Shown here in pieces: positions 1-8,405 of a stretch of DNA of 64,000 nt. The stretch covers positions 806,001 through 870,000 of the forward strand of contig NZ_CP009434.1 in NCBI RefSeq assembly GCF_000960995.1, written 5' to 3'. Under the pieces are notes generated by a model. The model saw only the letters and a list, made by a program, of their open reading frames with translations, did not search any database and was not told the DNA's origin. Origin of the DNA: Burkholderia glumae LMG 2196 = ATCC 33617 (GTDB lineage Bacteria > Pseudomonadota > Gammaproteobacteria > Burkholderiales > Burkholderiaceae). A program made the position numbers and the translations under genes. Positions within the stretch are counted from its first letter, which is position 1, and every line of letters begins with the position of its first letter.

Positions 1-607
1 CCATCGCCGAGGCCCACAGCGGCCCGAGCTGGGCGTCGCGCTCGTAGAGCGCGGCGACGCGCGCGAGCAGGTCGTCGGGGGCCTCGGGCAGCCCCGACGG
101 CGCGTACGAGGTGACGCGCGCGTCGCCGCGCAGCGCAGCGGGCACCGTGGGCGCGAGTGCGATGGCGTTCTCGCGCGTGGCCGGCAGCATCGCCGCGAGC
201 CGGTTCAGCCAGCCGTCCTTCAGCTGGTACGGCGCGCGGCCGCCCGTCTCGAGCACGTTCTGGCCGTCGAAATGCGAGCGGTCGCGATACGGCGACGCGA
301 TCGCGTGGACGAACAGCGCCTGGCCGCCGGCGTACATCGCGGCCGTCTGCGCGAGCGAGGGATGCAGCGCGAACGTGCCGTCGAGCCGCGTGGCCTGCGC
401 GGCGTCGATCGCGAGGTCGCCGCGCAGGCTCGCGTAGGCGGGCTCGGCATACGGCACGACGATGTTCAGGCCGTCGGCGGCGCCGCGCTGGATCACGAAC
501 ACGAAGCGGCGTTCGCTCGCGACATTGGCGAACACCAGGCGCGGCGCGACGAGCAGGGCGCCGGCCGCGGCGGCGGTGCCGAGGAATCGGCGGCGGGTGG
601 GCTGCAT
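1..607 (-). CDS. DUF1501 family Tat-exported protein (3' end outside the window)
   Basis: The protein begins with a twin-arginine signal (TRRRFLG at residues 4-10) and a hydrophobic Ala-rich stretch, so export by the Tat system is expected. The mature part matches the DUF1501 (sulfatase-like) family: a VIQRGAADGLN block early on, then an alternating-fold core containing HAIASPYRDRSHFDGQ. About 200 N-terminal residues are present and the rest lies beyond position 1. It sits 4 bp downstream of the DUF1800 gene on the same strand, and this pair is found together across many proteobacteria. The biochemical role of the pair is not known. The ATG at 607 was chosen because it begins the Tat signal. 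Confidence 0.88.
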   Translation of the reverse strand, partial: MQPTRRRFLGTAAAAGALLVAPRLVFANVASERRFVFVIQRGAADGLNIVVPYAEPAYASLRGDLAIDAAQATRLDGTFALHPSLAQTAAMYAGGQALFVHAIASPYRDRSHFDGQNVLETGGRAPYQLKDGWLNRLAAMLPATRENAIALAPTVPAALRGDARVTSYAPSGLPEAPDDLLARVAALYERDAQLGPLWASAM

Positions 608-611
608 GGCG

Positions 612-2066
612 TTATCTCCGTTGGAAGTCGGGCGAGACGAGCAGCAGCGCGAGCGCGGTGGTGGCGCTTTCGGCATGCGACACGGCGGTGGCGGTCGGCT
701 CGCTCAGCGTGCCGGCGAACAGCGCGCGGCCGAGCAGGCGCGGATCGGTGCGCCCGCCGCTGCGCGCGGCGAGCCGCTGGGCAATCTCGACGCGGCGCAC
801 CAGCGCATCGGGCGCGGCCCAGCTGGCGGCCACGTCGTCGTAGCCGGCGGGCGAGCCGGGGCGCCAGACCGGCTGGCCGAGCTGGCTCAGCAGCGGCGCG
901 GCGCGCAGCCCGCCGAGCGTGGTCCAGCCGAGCCCGCGCAGCGCCGACACGGCCCAGTCCCAGGGCGTCTTGAACTTGATCGCGGACGGCGCCCATGCCT
1001 CGGGCGAGGCCACCAGCGCGCGATAAACGGTGGGCAGGTCGCCGCCGCTCTGGTCGAAGGCGCGCGCCAGGCGCTCGGTCAGCGCGGCGGGGGGATCGTC
1101 GGCGACGAAATGGCGGCCGAGCTGGAACGCGAGGTGGCGCCCGGTGGCGGGCGCGCGCGCCAGATCGCGCAGGATCGCCAGCGCCTGTGCTTCGTTTTCC
1201 TGATCATAGCGGCGGCCCAGCACGGTGCGCGCGCCGGGCTCGTGCTGCGCGGCGCGGAACACGAACGCGCCGGGCGGCGCGTTGCCGGGCTGCGGGCCGC
1301 GCGTGCCCGCCACGCTCCAGCCGGTGAGCGCGCGCGCGAACTCGGTGACGTCGGCCTGGGTGTAGCCGCTGCGCGCGCCGAGCGTGTGCAGCTCCATGAT
1401 CTCGCGCGCGAGATTTTCGTTGAGGCCGCGCCGGTGGGCCGGGTCGCGGGCGTCGGCGCGCAGCGCGGCACGGCTGTCGGGGCCGACCGAGCGGGTCTGG
1501 TCGAGGAACAACTGCATCGCCGGATGGCGCTCGACGGCCACCAGCAGGTCCTCGAAGCGGCCCAGCACGTGCGGACGGATCGCCTCCATCTCGAACGCGC
1601 CGGCCAGCCCGGCGACCTGCCCCTTGTCGATCGAGACCGCGAAATGGTTGGCCCAGAAATGCACCAGCCGCTCGACGAATGGCGCGGGCGTGACGAGCGC
1701 GCTCGCAACGCGTGCATCCACCGCGTCGCGGTAGACCTCCATGCTTTCGCGGCGGATCGTCTGGTTCACGGCTTGACGGAGCGCCGCTGCCGAGGCCGTG
1801 GGCGAGCCCGCGGAGGCCGCCGGGAGCGCCGCCGCCGGCGGGCTCGAGGCGCCGGCGCGCAGCTGGCTGCGTTGGTCGCCGAAATGCGTGGCGAGCGCGA
1901 CCGCGCCGGGCGTGTCGGCCCAGGCGGCGGGGCGCGGCTCGTAGCGGGAGAACTGGTCGATCAGCCAGCCGGCCGGATCGGTCGGGACCGGCTCGTCGGC
2001 GCGGGCGCCGAGGCCGAAGCGGTTCAGGGCGATCGCCGCGGCGTGCGGGTCGGGCGGAGCGTTCAT
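612..2066 (-). CDS. DUF1800 domain-containing protein
   Basis: This 484-residue protein has the DUF1800 hallmarks: an N-terminal ALNRFGLGA motif, a central segment around FWANHFAVS, then LNENLAREIMELHTLG and FARALTGWS. The length is normal for the family. The function is unknown; the family is widespread and nearly always paired with DUF1501, as here. The two genes are 4 bp apart and surely co-transcribed. No export signal is evident at the N-terminus, unlike the partner protein. The ATG at 2066 begins the conserved N-terminal region directly. Confidence 0.9.
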   Translation of the reverse strand: MNAPPDPHAAAIALNRFGLGARADEPVPTDPAGWLIDQFSRYEPRPAAWADTPGAVALATHFGDQRSQLRAGASSPPAAALPAASAGSPTASAAALRQAVNQTIRRESMEVYRDAVDARVASALVTPAPFVERLVHFWANHFAVSIDKGQVAGLAGAFEMEAIRPHVLGRFEDLLVAVERHPAMQLFLDQTRSVGPDSRAALRADARDPAHRRGLNENLAREIMELHTLGARSGYTQADVTEFARALTGWSVAGTRGPQPGNAPPGAFVFRAAQHEPGARTVLGRRYDQENEAQALAILRDLARAPATGRHLAFQLGRHFVADDPPAALTERLARAFDQSGGDLPTVYRALVASPEAWAPSAIKFKTPWDWAVSALRGLGWTTLGGLRAAPLLSQLGQPVWRPGSPAGYDDVAASWAAPDALVRRVEIAQRLAARSGGRTDPRLLGRALFAGTLSEPTATAVSHAESATTALALLLVSPDFQRR

Positions 2067-2238
2067 ACGGAGTCCTGCCGGCGTGGAAGTTCTCCGTTAA
2101 ACGGAGCACGCCGCGAAATCCGTCGCGTCGGGCGAAAAAAGAATCAGGCGCGGGCCGGGTGGGCCGCCGCACGGCCGGACCGCGCCACGGGCGGCCGGGG
2201 TATCGCGAAACACGGGCGCCGCGCGCGGCGGCGCCGGA

Positions 2239-2568
2239 TCAGTCCTCGCCGGGCCACCACGGCTTCGGTGCGCGGTCGATCAGGTAGTCGTCCAGTTCCT
2301 TGCCCTGCAGCCACTTCGGGCGCGGGCCGCGCCCGGACCACGAATTCCCCGACGACGGATCGTAATATTTCGCCGGTGCTGCCTTGCGCACCTTGGGTGC
2401 CTGACGGAACCCGGCGGCACGCAGCAGTTCGTCCTCCGTGATGCCGTACTGCTGCACCTGCTCCTGCAGGTTCGCGAGCAGCGCCTGCTTGCCAGCGGAC
2501 TTGGCTTGCGCGATTTGCTGGTCGAGTTCGCGCAACTGCTCTTCGAGAACGTTGAGTTGATGGCTCAT
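2239..2568 (-). CDS. H-NS family nucleoid-associated protein
   Basis: This 109-residue protein has the two-part architecture of H-NS proteins. An N-terminal coiled-coil-like helix rich in Leu, Glu and Gln (about residues 1-45) should drive oligomerisation. The C-terminal DNA-binding domain carries the core SWSGRGPRPKWL near residues 73-85, which inserts into the AT-rich minor groove. Burkholderia genomes hold several such short paralogues. It is probably monocistronic. A local GC dip in the 100 bp upstream fits a promoter there. Its expected role is silencing of AT-rich, horizontally acquired DNA; which targets it controls cannot be told from sequence. Confidence 0.92.
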   Translation of the reverse strand: MSHQLNVLEEQLRELDQQIAQAKSAGKQALLANLQEQVQQYGITEDELLRAAGFRQAPKVRKAAPAKYYDPSSGNSWSGRGPRPKWLQGKELDDYLIDRAPKPWWPGED

Positions 2569-2801
2569 TGTGGGTCGGCAAGTGTCGATAGGGCGCCATC
2601 TTACTAGGCTCCGTACACAATTTCACGAATACCGGCCATGATTTGCGAGATTTAGACACGCCGGCCGGCCGGCGGGCGTGTCGTGGCGCCTCGCCACCGG
2701 ACCGATCCTGCACGCGGGCGCGGCACCGCGCCCCGAGCCGCGCCGGCCGTCCTGCCGGCCTCGCAGCGCCCCGCCGGCGCGGGGTTCCGGCGAGGCCGCG
2801 C

Positions 2802-5006
2802 TCAGTGCTGCTGCAGCCGAATATCGCGCGACGAGGCGCCCACGTAGACGCTGCTGCCCGGCACGTAGCGCCATTTGCCCTGGGTGTCGTCCCACACGCT
2901 CTGCTCGCGCGGCGAGACCAGCACGTGCACGCGGCGCGACTGGCCCGGGGCCAGGCCGACCTTGTCCCAGCCCACCAGCCGGCGCGGCGGCTCGTCCTTG
3001 TAGGGCACGCCGAGGTAGACCTGCGGGACTTCGGCGCCCGCCACGCGGCCGTCGTTGCGCACCGTGAAGCTCACGTCGAGCAGCTTGCCCGGCAGGCGCA
3101 GCACGGTCAGCCCCGAGTAGGCGAAGTGCGTGTACGACAGCCCGTAGCCGAACTCGAACATCGGCTTGATGTTCTTCGCGTCGTACCAGCGATAGCCCAT
3201 GTCGAGCTTCTCCGCGTAGACGGGATCGTTCGCGAACGTGCCGTCGGCGCCCCAGGTCGGCGTGTCCTGGTCGCGTGCCGGGAACGTGACGGGCAGCTTG
3301 CCGGACGGGTTGACCTTGCCGAACAGCAGGTTCGCGATCGCCTTGCCGCCGCCTTCGCCCGGATACCATGCCTCGATGATCGCCGCGACGCTGTCCTTCC
3401 ACGGCATCAGCACCGGGTTGCCGCTCTCCACCACCACCACCGTGCGCGGGTTCGCCTGCGCCACCGCGGCGACGAGCGCGTCCTGGTTGCCGGGGTTCGC
3501 GAGCGAGAGGCTCTGCAGGTCGCCGAAATCCTCGCCGGCCGGTTGCGCGACCACCACGATCGCCACGTCCGACTGCTTCGCGAGCGCCACGGCCTGGCCG
3601 ATCTCCTGCTGGGTGTAGGCGCGGAACGGCTGCTGCTGGTCGCTGTTGCCGGCGAAGGCCACCTGCGCGTTCGGCGCGAGCTGCTGAATCGCGGCGACGA
3701 TCGGCGTATCCAGCTTGAGCCACGGGTTGTGCCACCAGCCGCAGCCGCTGGTGGTGCCGAACTGCAGCCCGCCGCAGCCGGCGAACGAGCCGGTCACCGG
3801 ATCGCGCGTGTTGCCCGAGCCGCCGCCCGAGAGCACCGCGGCGTCGGCGTGGCCGCCGATCACCGCGATGCGCCGCAGCGCGGCGGCCGCGAGCGGCAGC
3901 TGGTTGCCGTCGTTCTTGAGCAAGACCATCGACTGCTCGGCCACCGCCTGCGCGAACGCGTTGCCGGCCGCGAAGTCGATCGTGCCGCCGCCCCTGGCCG
4001 GATGATCGAGCACGCCGAGCCGGATCATCGTGTAGAGCTTGCGGCGCACCATGTCGTCGAGCCGCGCCGTGGATACCGAGCCGTTCGCGATCGCCTGGCG
4101 CACCAGCTCCGGCGTCAGGTAGACGGTGGCGCCCACGTCCTCCTCCTCGTCGAGCCCGGCGTTGATTGACGGCGCCGTGCTGTGCGCCGCGCCCCAGTCC
4201 GACTGCACCTGGCCTTCGAAGCCCCAGTCGTTCTTGAGCACGGTGGAGAGCAGGAACGCGTTCTCGCAGGCGTAGTCGCCGTTCAGGCGGTTGTAGGAGC
4301 ACATCACGCTGCCGGGCCGCGCGCGCTTGGCGGCGATCTCGAACGGCAGCAGATAGAGTTCGCGCAGCGTGCGCTCGTCGATCTGCGTGTTGCCGCCCTG
4401 CCGGCCGTGCTCCTGCTCGTTGCCGGCATAGTGCTTGATGGTGGCGATCACGTGCTCGCGCTGGGTGCCGTCGGTGCGCTCGGCGAGCAATTCGCCCGCG
4501 AGCTGCGGGTCTTCGCCGAGGTATTCGAACAGGCGCCCGCCGCGCGGCTCGCGCGCGAGATTGGTGCCGCCGCCGAGGCCCATGCCGAACCCTTGCGCGC
4601 GCAACTGGATCGCCACCTCGCGGCCGTAGTCGTGCGACAGCTTGCGGTCCCAGCTCGCGGCCAGCGCGAGGGTGGCCGGGAACGTGGTGCTCGGCTGCGA
4701 GGTGCTGCCCGAGCCGGTGGACGAATCGACCATGTTCAGGTCGGGAATGCCGAGCCGCGGCACGCCCTGGATGTAGCCGGCACCGCCGCCCGGCACCGCG
4801 CTCATTTCATACTGCGAATGAATCATCTGCAGCTTTTCGTCGAGCGTCATCTTGCGCACCAGCGCATCGGCCCGCAGCCGCGCGGCCGCCGAGGCCACGG
4901 CATCGAAGCTCGTCGGCGGGAAGTTGATGAAGTCGGGAGTGCCAGCCTGCGCGCTGGCGAACGTGAACGCCGTCAAGGCGGCGGCCGACCAAAGTCTGAC
5001 CTGCAT
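2802..5006 (-). CDS. secreted GH3 beta-glucosidase
   Basis: This 734-residue glycoside hydrolase family 3 protein releases beta-linked glucose (or xylose) from plant oligosaccharides. A Sec signal peptide covers residues 1-21 (cleavage after QAG), so it acts in the periplasm or outside. The TIM-barrel domain has KHYAGNEQE at 191-199 and the nucleophile motif QSDWGAA with Asp270. A six-stranded sandwich domain follows (AVIGGHADA), and a C-terminal fibronectin-III-like domain ends the protein. A GGAGAGAG ribosome-binding site lies 2-9 bases before the ATG at 5006. It stands alone on the minus strand and may cooperate with the pectinolytic enzymes near 33-38 kb. Substrate specificity cannot be settled from sequence. 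Confidence 0.92.
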   Translation of the reverse strand: MQVRLWSAAALTAFTFASAQAGTPDFINFPPTSFDAVASAAARLRADALVRKMTLDEKLQMIHSQYEMSAVPGGGAGYIQGVPRLGIPDLNMVDSSTGSGSTSQPSTTFPATLALAASWDRKLSHDYGREVAIQLRAQGFGMGLGGGTNLAREPRGGRLFEYLGEDPQLAGELLAERTDGTQREHVIATIKHYAGNEQEHGRQGGNTQIDERTLRELYLLPFEIAAKRARPGSVMCSYNRLNGDYACENAFLLSTVLKNDWGFEGQVQSDWGAAHSTAPSINAGLDEEEDVGATVYLTPELVRQAIANGSVSTARLDDMVRRKLYTMIRLGVLDHPARGGGTIDFAAGNAFAQAVAEQSMVLLKNDGNQLPLAAAALRRIAVIGGHADAAVLSGGGSGNTRDPVTGSFAGCGGLQFGTTSGCGWWHNPWLKLDTPIVAAIQQLAPNAQVAFAGNSDQQQPFRAYTQQEIGQAVALAKQSDVAIVVVAQPAGEDFGDLQSLSLANPGNQDALVAAVAQANPRTVVVVESGNPVLMPWKDSVAAIIEAWYPGEGGGKAIANLLFGKVNPSGKLPVTFPARDQDTPTWGADGTFANDPVYAEKLDMGYRWYDAKNIKPMFEFGYGLSYTHFAYSGLTVLRLPGKLLDVSFTVRNDGRVAGAEVPQVYLGVPYKDEPPRRLVGWDKVGLAPGQSRRVHVLVSPREQSVWDDTQGKWRYVPGSSVYVGASSRDIRLQQH

Positions 5007-5266
5007 GTCTCTCTCCAGTGATCCGATTCGGGTTGTCGACGGTGAGGCAGGAAGCGACAGCGGTGAAGCGCGAAACGCGGGTGCCGCGCGGTGCGCACCG
5101 GGCGGCGGGATGGAGAATCGACGGGGCCAGCGCGATGTAGGTAGCCTCCACCGTGTTAGATAGTAGGAATGTAGTTCGACTACAGCATCGGTGTTTTCCC
5201 GTAATGGTCTTATGTTTATGCAGCAAAGCGGCCCTGGCCGGGCGCTGAGCCGGCCCGATCACCGGC

Positions 5267-5650
5267 TCAGCGCAGCTGTTGCTCGATCGTCTTCGTCAGC
5301 GGCGACACCACGTCCCCCGTGTGCTTCGTCGCCACCGGCTCGATCAGCACGATCCAGCATTCCTGCTCGGCGACGGGATTGTGGCGCGTGCCGCGCGGCA
5401 CCACATGCATCGAGCCGGCCGGCAGCTCGACCACGCGCGAGCCTTCGTACTCGATCTTCAGATGGCCGCGCACCACGAAGAACAGCTCGTCCTCGTGCGC
5501 GTGGTCGTGCCATGCCAGTTGGCCGAGTACCTTGGCCACCTTCACGTACTGGTCGTTGACGCGTGCGACCACCTTCGGCGACCAGTGCTCGGTGACGTCG
5601 GCGAACGCCGCCTCGAGATCGAACGACTCGGCAAACGGACGGGAAACCAT
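5267..5650 (-). CDS. cupin domain protein
   Basis: This is a 127-residue single-domain cupin. The first cupin motif is visible as WHDHAHEDELFFVVRGHLKIE (His, His, Glu metal ligands) and the second as PRGTRHNPVA (His ligand). Such proteins bind a divalent metal, and many act as small isomerases, dioxygenases or sensors; the substrate is unknown. An open frame continues upstream to 5743, but the ATG at 5650 is preceded by GGAG at 6 bases' distance and the upstream part is low-complexity Pro/Arg, so I take 5650 as the start. The gene stands alone between the GH3 enzyme and the metal-sensor module. Confidence 0.85.
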   Translation of the reverse strand: MVSRPFAESFDLEAAFADVTEHWSPKVVARVNDQYVKVAKVLGQLAWHDHAHEDELFFVVRGHLKIEYEGSRVVELPAGSMHVVPRGTRHNPVAEQECWIVLIEPVATKHTGDVVSPLTKTIEQQLR

Positions 5651-5831
5651 GTTTATCTCCAGGTTGGAACGATGGATGCGGCGAGCAGCAGGCTCGTCGC
5701 GAGGTGGAGGAGGCGCCGCCGGCGCCGGCTTGTCGCGCCGCATCGCAGGGCGACGCCGCGCGGCGCGCCGGGCGGCCCCGCCGCGGGCGGCTCGTGAGCC
5801 GGGCCTGATTCGGGCGCGAACCGAGTGCGGC

Positions 5832-6332
5832 TCAGTTGCCGCCGTGCGCGTCCCGCTCGTGCCCGCCCTGCGTGGCGGGCAGGCGCCACTGGCCGCTGTG
5901 CCTGAGCCCTTGGACGAAGCGCTGACGCTCCTCGGGCGTCAGGCTCGCCGCGAAATCGGCCACGTTGCTCTCGACCTGCGCGCGCAGGCGCGTGTCGGCC
6001 TCGCGCGTGCGCGACAGCGCCTCGTCGAGCGCGGGGCGATCGAGTTGCGGCATGGCGAGCAGGTCGAGCACGTCGCGGCGGCCCTCGCGGGCCTCGCGCG
6101 CATAGACGCGCGCCTCGCGGCGCGCCGCTTTCAGCGCCTCCATGAACTCGCGCTGCCGCTCGGCGGGCAGCCCGTCGGCCGCGAAGCGCAGTGCCTGCTT
6201 CGGCGCATGGGTGCCGCCAGCGCCGTGCTGGCGCGCGTACCACTGATAGGCGCCGCCCGCGATCGCGCCGAGCAGGAACACGTTCAGCACGACCGAGGCG
6301 GCGAGCAGCAGGGTGGGGGTCCGGCCGTTCAT
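5832..6332 (-). CDS. periplasmic heavy-metal sensor-like protein (CnrX/Spy-like)
   Basis: The 166-residue protein has one N-terminal membrane anchor (residues 8-28) followed by a charged, all-helical periplasmic domain. This includes the LPAERQREFMEAL and LTPEERQRFVQGL helices typical of the CnrX/CpxP/Spy-like Metal_resist family. His residues lie near the membrane exit (QHGAGGTHAP) and in the tail (GGHERDAHGGN), and these could bind metal. It overlaps the upstream gene by 4 bp (ATGA), so it is the third gene of a sigma / small membrane protein / sensor operon. It probably senses periplasmic metal or envelope stress and signals to the sigma factor through its partner. No efflux pump lies nearby. 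Confidence 0.78.
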   Translation of the reverse strand: MNGRTPTLLLAASVVLNVFLLGAIAGGAYQWYARQHGAGGTHAPKQALRFAADGLPAERQREFMEALKAARREARVYAREAREGRRDVLDLLAMPQLDRPALDEALSRTREADTRLRAQVESNVADFAASLTPEERQRFVQGLRHSGQWRLPATQGGHERDAHGGN

Positions 6333-6748
6333 TCACCGCTCCAGTCGTCGGTCGAGCCACCGAAGCTGGTGGTCAGGTAGGTGCTCTCGTGCAGCGCCGC
6401 GGGCGCGCTCGGGAGCACGGCCGAGGACATCGCGAGCGCGCCGGCCAGCACGCCGAGCGCGCCCACGCCGGCCACCGCGGCGCCGGACCACCAGAGCCGG
6501 CCGCGCGTCCAGGGGCGCCGCGCGGCCGGCGCCGTCGCCACGATGCGCGCGACGAGCGCGTGGCCGGCCGGCGCGACGTGGTGGGCGCCGAGCCAGCCGT
6601 CGAGGTCGGCGGCCTCGGCAAGCAGCGGCCCGGCCGTCTCGGGATGCGTGCCGGCCCAGGCGCGCGCGGCGTCGCGTTCGGCGTCGGGCCAGCGGCGCGA
6701 GTCGGCGCCGTAGGCCTCGACGATGCTGCGGAATCGTTCGGGTGTCAT
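6329..6748 (-). CDS. small single-pass membrane protein, probable anti-sigma factor
   Basis: This 139-residue protein has a cytoplasmic N-terminal half (about 80 residues) rich in Trp, Arg and Ala, one membrane helix (about residues 85-110, GAAVAGVGALGVLAG) and a short Ser/Thr-rich periplasmic tail. I do not recognise a named family. Its position, directly after an ECF sigma gene (stop and start share one base as TGATG) and before a periplasmic sensor, is the one held by anti-sigma factors such as CnrY. The inferred role is to tether the sigma factor until the sensor responds. Confidence 0.7.
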   Translation of the reverse strand: MTPERFRSIVEAYGADSRRWPDAERDAARAWAGTHPETAGPLLAEAADLDGWLGAHHVAPAGHALVARIVATAPAARRPWTRGRLWWSGAAVAGVGALGVLAGALAMSSAVLPSAPAALHESTYLTTSFGGSTDDWSGE

Positions 6749-7305
6749 CAGATTTCCTCGCTGCGGCCGCTGGCGGCCAGTTGCGCGCGCAGATTGCGCC
6801 GGGCGCGCGAGAGCAGGCTCTCCAGCGCGTCCACCGTGATGCCCATCAGGCCGGCCGCCTCGATGTTCGACAACTCCTGATAGTAATGGAGCACGAGCGC
6901 CTCGCGCTGCCGGGGCGGCAGCGCCGCCAGCGCGTCGCGCACGCGCGCGTCGCGCTCCCGCGTCTCCAGTCGCGCGTCGGCGCGCGGCTGCGGATCCGGC
7001 TCGTCGGGCAGCGCGTCGGCCGGTTCCTCGCGCCGGCCGCGCAGCCGGTCGTAGCAGAGGTTCAGCGCGACGCGATGCAGCCAGGTGTCGAAGCGCGCCT
7101 CGCCCGTCTTCCAGCGCGGTGCCTGTTTCCAGATCCGGATGAACGCCTCCTGCGCGACGTCCTCGGCTTCCATGCGGTCGCCGAGCAGCCGCGTGGCGAG
7201 CGCGAGCAGCCGCGGCAGCTTGCGCGCGACCAGCGCACGCACGGCGCCGGGATCGCGTGCGCCCACGCGCGCGAGCAGTTCCGCGTCGGGGTCGCGTTCG
7301 CTCAC
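6748..7305 (-). CDS. ECF RNA polymerase sigma factor
   Basis: The sigma factor has region 2 (RLLGDRMEAEDVAQEAFIRIW, then FDTWLHRVALNLCYDRLR) and region 4 (ALAALPPRQREALVLHYYQ, then AAGLMGITVDALESLLSRARRNL). The GTG at 7305 is preceded by GGAAG at 8 bases' distance and gives 185 residues, the usual ECF size. An open frame extends to an ATG at 7536 and would add 77 low-complexity residues without a clear ribosome-binding site, so I prefer the GTG start. It heads an operon with a small membrane protein and a periplasmic metal-sensor-like protein. ECF factors of this kind usually activate their own operon. Confidence 0.88.
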   Translation of the reverse strand: MSERDPDAELLARVGARDPGAVRALVARKLPRLLALATRLLGDRMEAEDVAQEAFIRIWKQAPRWKTGEARFDTWLHRVALNLCYDRLRGRREEPADALPDEPDPQPRADARLETRERDARVRDALAALPPRQREALVLHYYQELSNIEAAGLMGITVDALESLLSRARRNLRAQLAASGRSEEI

Positions 7306-7566
7306 GTGGCGGACTTCCGGCTCGGCGGCCGCTCGCGCGGCCACGGGGGCGTTGGGGCGCGCCGTTGCGCGCGCCGGACTGGCTTCACGGGTCAGGACTC
7401 CCTGCGGGACGGCGTGGGCGCCCGGCCCGGCCGCGCCGTCACGCGCCTGCCGGGCGGTGGACGAGCGGGGCCGGGCCGGGGGCGCGGGCATGGCGGCGGT
7501 GGTTCCGTTCATCACGAACGGGCGGCGGGCAGGCATCGGCGAGGCCTGGGCGCCCGTCGCCCCCGA

Positions 7567-7674
7567 TCAATATACGACGACCGCGGCCGGTCGCACATAA
7601 ACCGGCCGGGCGGGGACGACCACGCAACCGGCGAGCGTCGTCGCGACGAGCACGAGGATCATGGACATTTTCAT
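7567..7674 (-). CDS. very small lipoprotein
   Basis: This 35-residue ORF starts with MKMSMILVLVATTLAGC, a full lipoprotein signal with lipobox LAGC, so the mature peptide would be only about 16 residues (CVVVPARPVYVRPAAVVVY). Mature Val/Pro/Tyr-rich peptides of this kind are common in Burkholderia. A purine-rich GGGA lies about 9 bases before the ATG; a second ATG 9 bases upstream (7683) is possible. It lies 148 bp downstream of the YXWGXW gene on the same strand and is probably co-transcribed with it. Function unknown. Confidence 0.6.
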   Translation of the reverse strand: MKMSMILVLVATTLAGCVVVPARPVYVRPAAVVVY

Positions 7675-7822
7675 GAAAGGCATTCCCAGGCAAGACGATG
7701 GCATGAGCCGGCGCGCCGCTGCTGTTCGGTGACGGCGCGCCGGACGGCGCGGGATGGCACGACGCACGAGGCGGGCACGAGGCGGAGGTGGGATGCGGCG
7801 GGCGTGCCCGCCGACCTGGCGC

Positions 7823-8107
7823 TTAGGCCCAGTGCCCCGGCACCCAGTGCCAGTTCGGGCCGTGGGCGACCCAGTGGCCCGGCACCCAGTGGTACCCGAC
7901 GCGCACCGGCTGCCAGACGTAGGCGCCATGCTCCCAGCGCCAGCGGCCGTGATCCCAGACGTAGCCGGCGCGCGCGGGCGGCACGACTTCGTCGCGCGGG
8001 GCGGGCGGCGCGATCGGCGCGACGACGACGGCCTGCGCGAAGGCGCTGGTGGCGAGCGTCAGGCTCAGTGCGGCGGCGAGCCGGGCAGGATGGAACGGTC
8101 GTTTCAT
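7823..8107 (-). CDS. YXWGXW-repeat exported protein
   Basis: This 94-residue protein starts with a Sec signal peptide (residues 1-24, ending SAFAQA). The mature part is made of short aromatic repeats: YVWDHGRWRW, YVWQPVRVGYHWVPGHW and NWHWVPGHW. These match the YXWGXW/WxxGxW repeat family of proteobacterial envelope proteins. GGGAG precedes the ATG at 8107. The role is not established; the Trp/His-rich repeats suggest a surface or carbohydrate-contacting structure. It is followed by a tiny lipoprotein on the same strand. Confidence 0.8.
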   Translation of the reverse strand: MKRPFHPARLAAALSLTLATSAFAQAVVVAPIAPPAPRDEVVPPARAGYVWDHGRWRWEHGAYVWQPVRVGYHWVPGHWVAHGPNWHWVPGHWA

Positions 8108-8405
8108 TGGCGCAACTCCCTGAATGTGAACCGGCGCGATCGCGCCATATCCGCTTGAACGCAGGCAGGGGGAGAAATCCGTCGCTCGGGCGCGAAATTC
8201 CATGTGACGGGCCGCGGCGGGGCGGCCTGCCGCCGGACCGCAAACCTTATTGTCAGGTTTGCCCGGTCGCCCTACTATTCATGGCCCACCAAGACCGGGA
8301 CTTTCGTCGTGCGCAGGCAAGCCCCGCTGCCGGCTTCGCGATCGAGAGCCTTGCCGTGGCGCCACCGATGGCCTTCGCCTCGCCCTTTCCTGATTCGTAC
8401 CGCCG

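Noticed and set aside
462..2441. 659-codon plus-strand open frame
   Set aside because: It is antisense to the DUF1800 and H-NS genes and has typical shadow composition.
7306..7536. N-terminal extension of the ECF sigma factor
   Set aside because: It has low-complexity Ala/Pro/Arg composition and no ribosome-binding site; the GTG at 7305 with GGAAG gives a normal ECF length.
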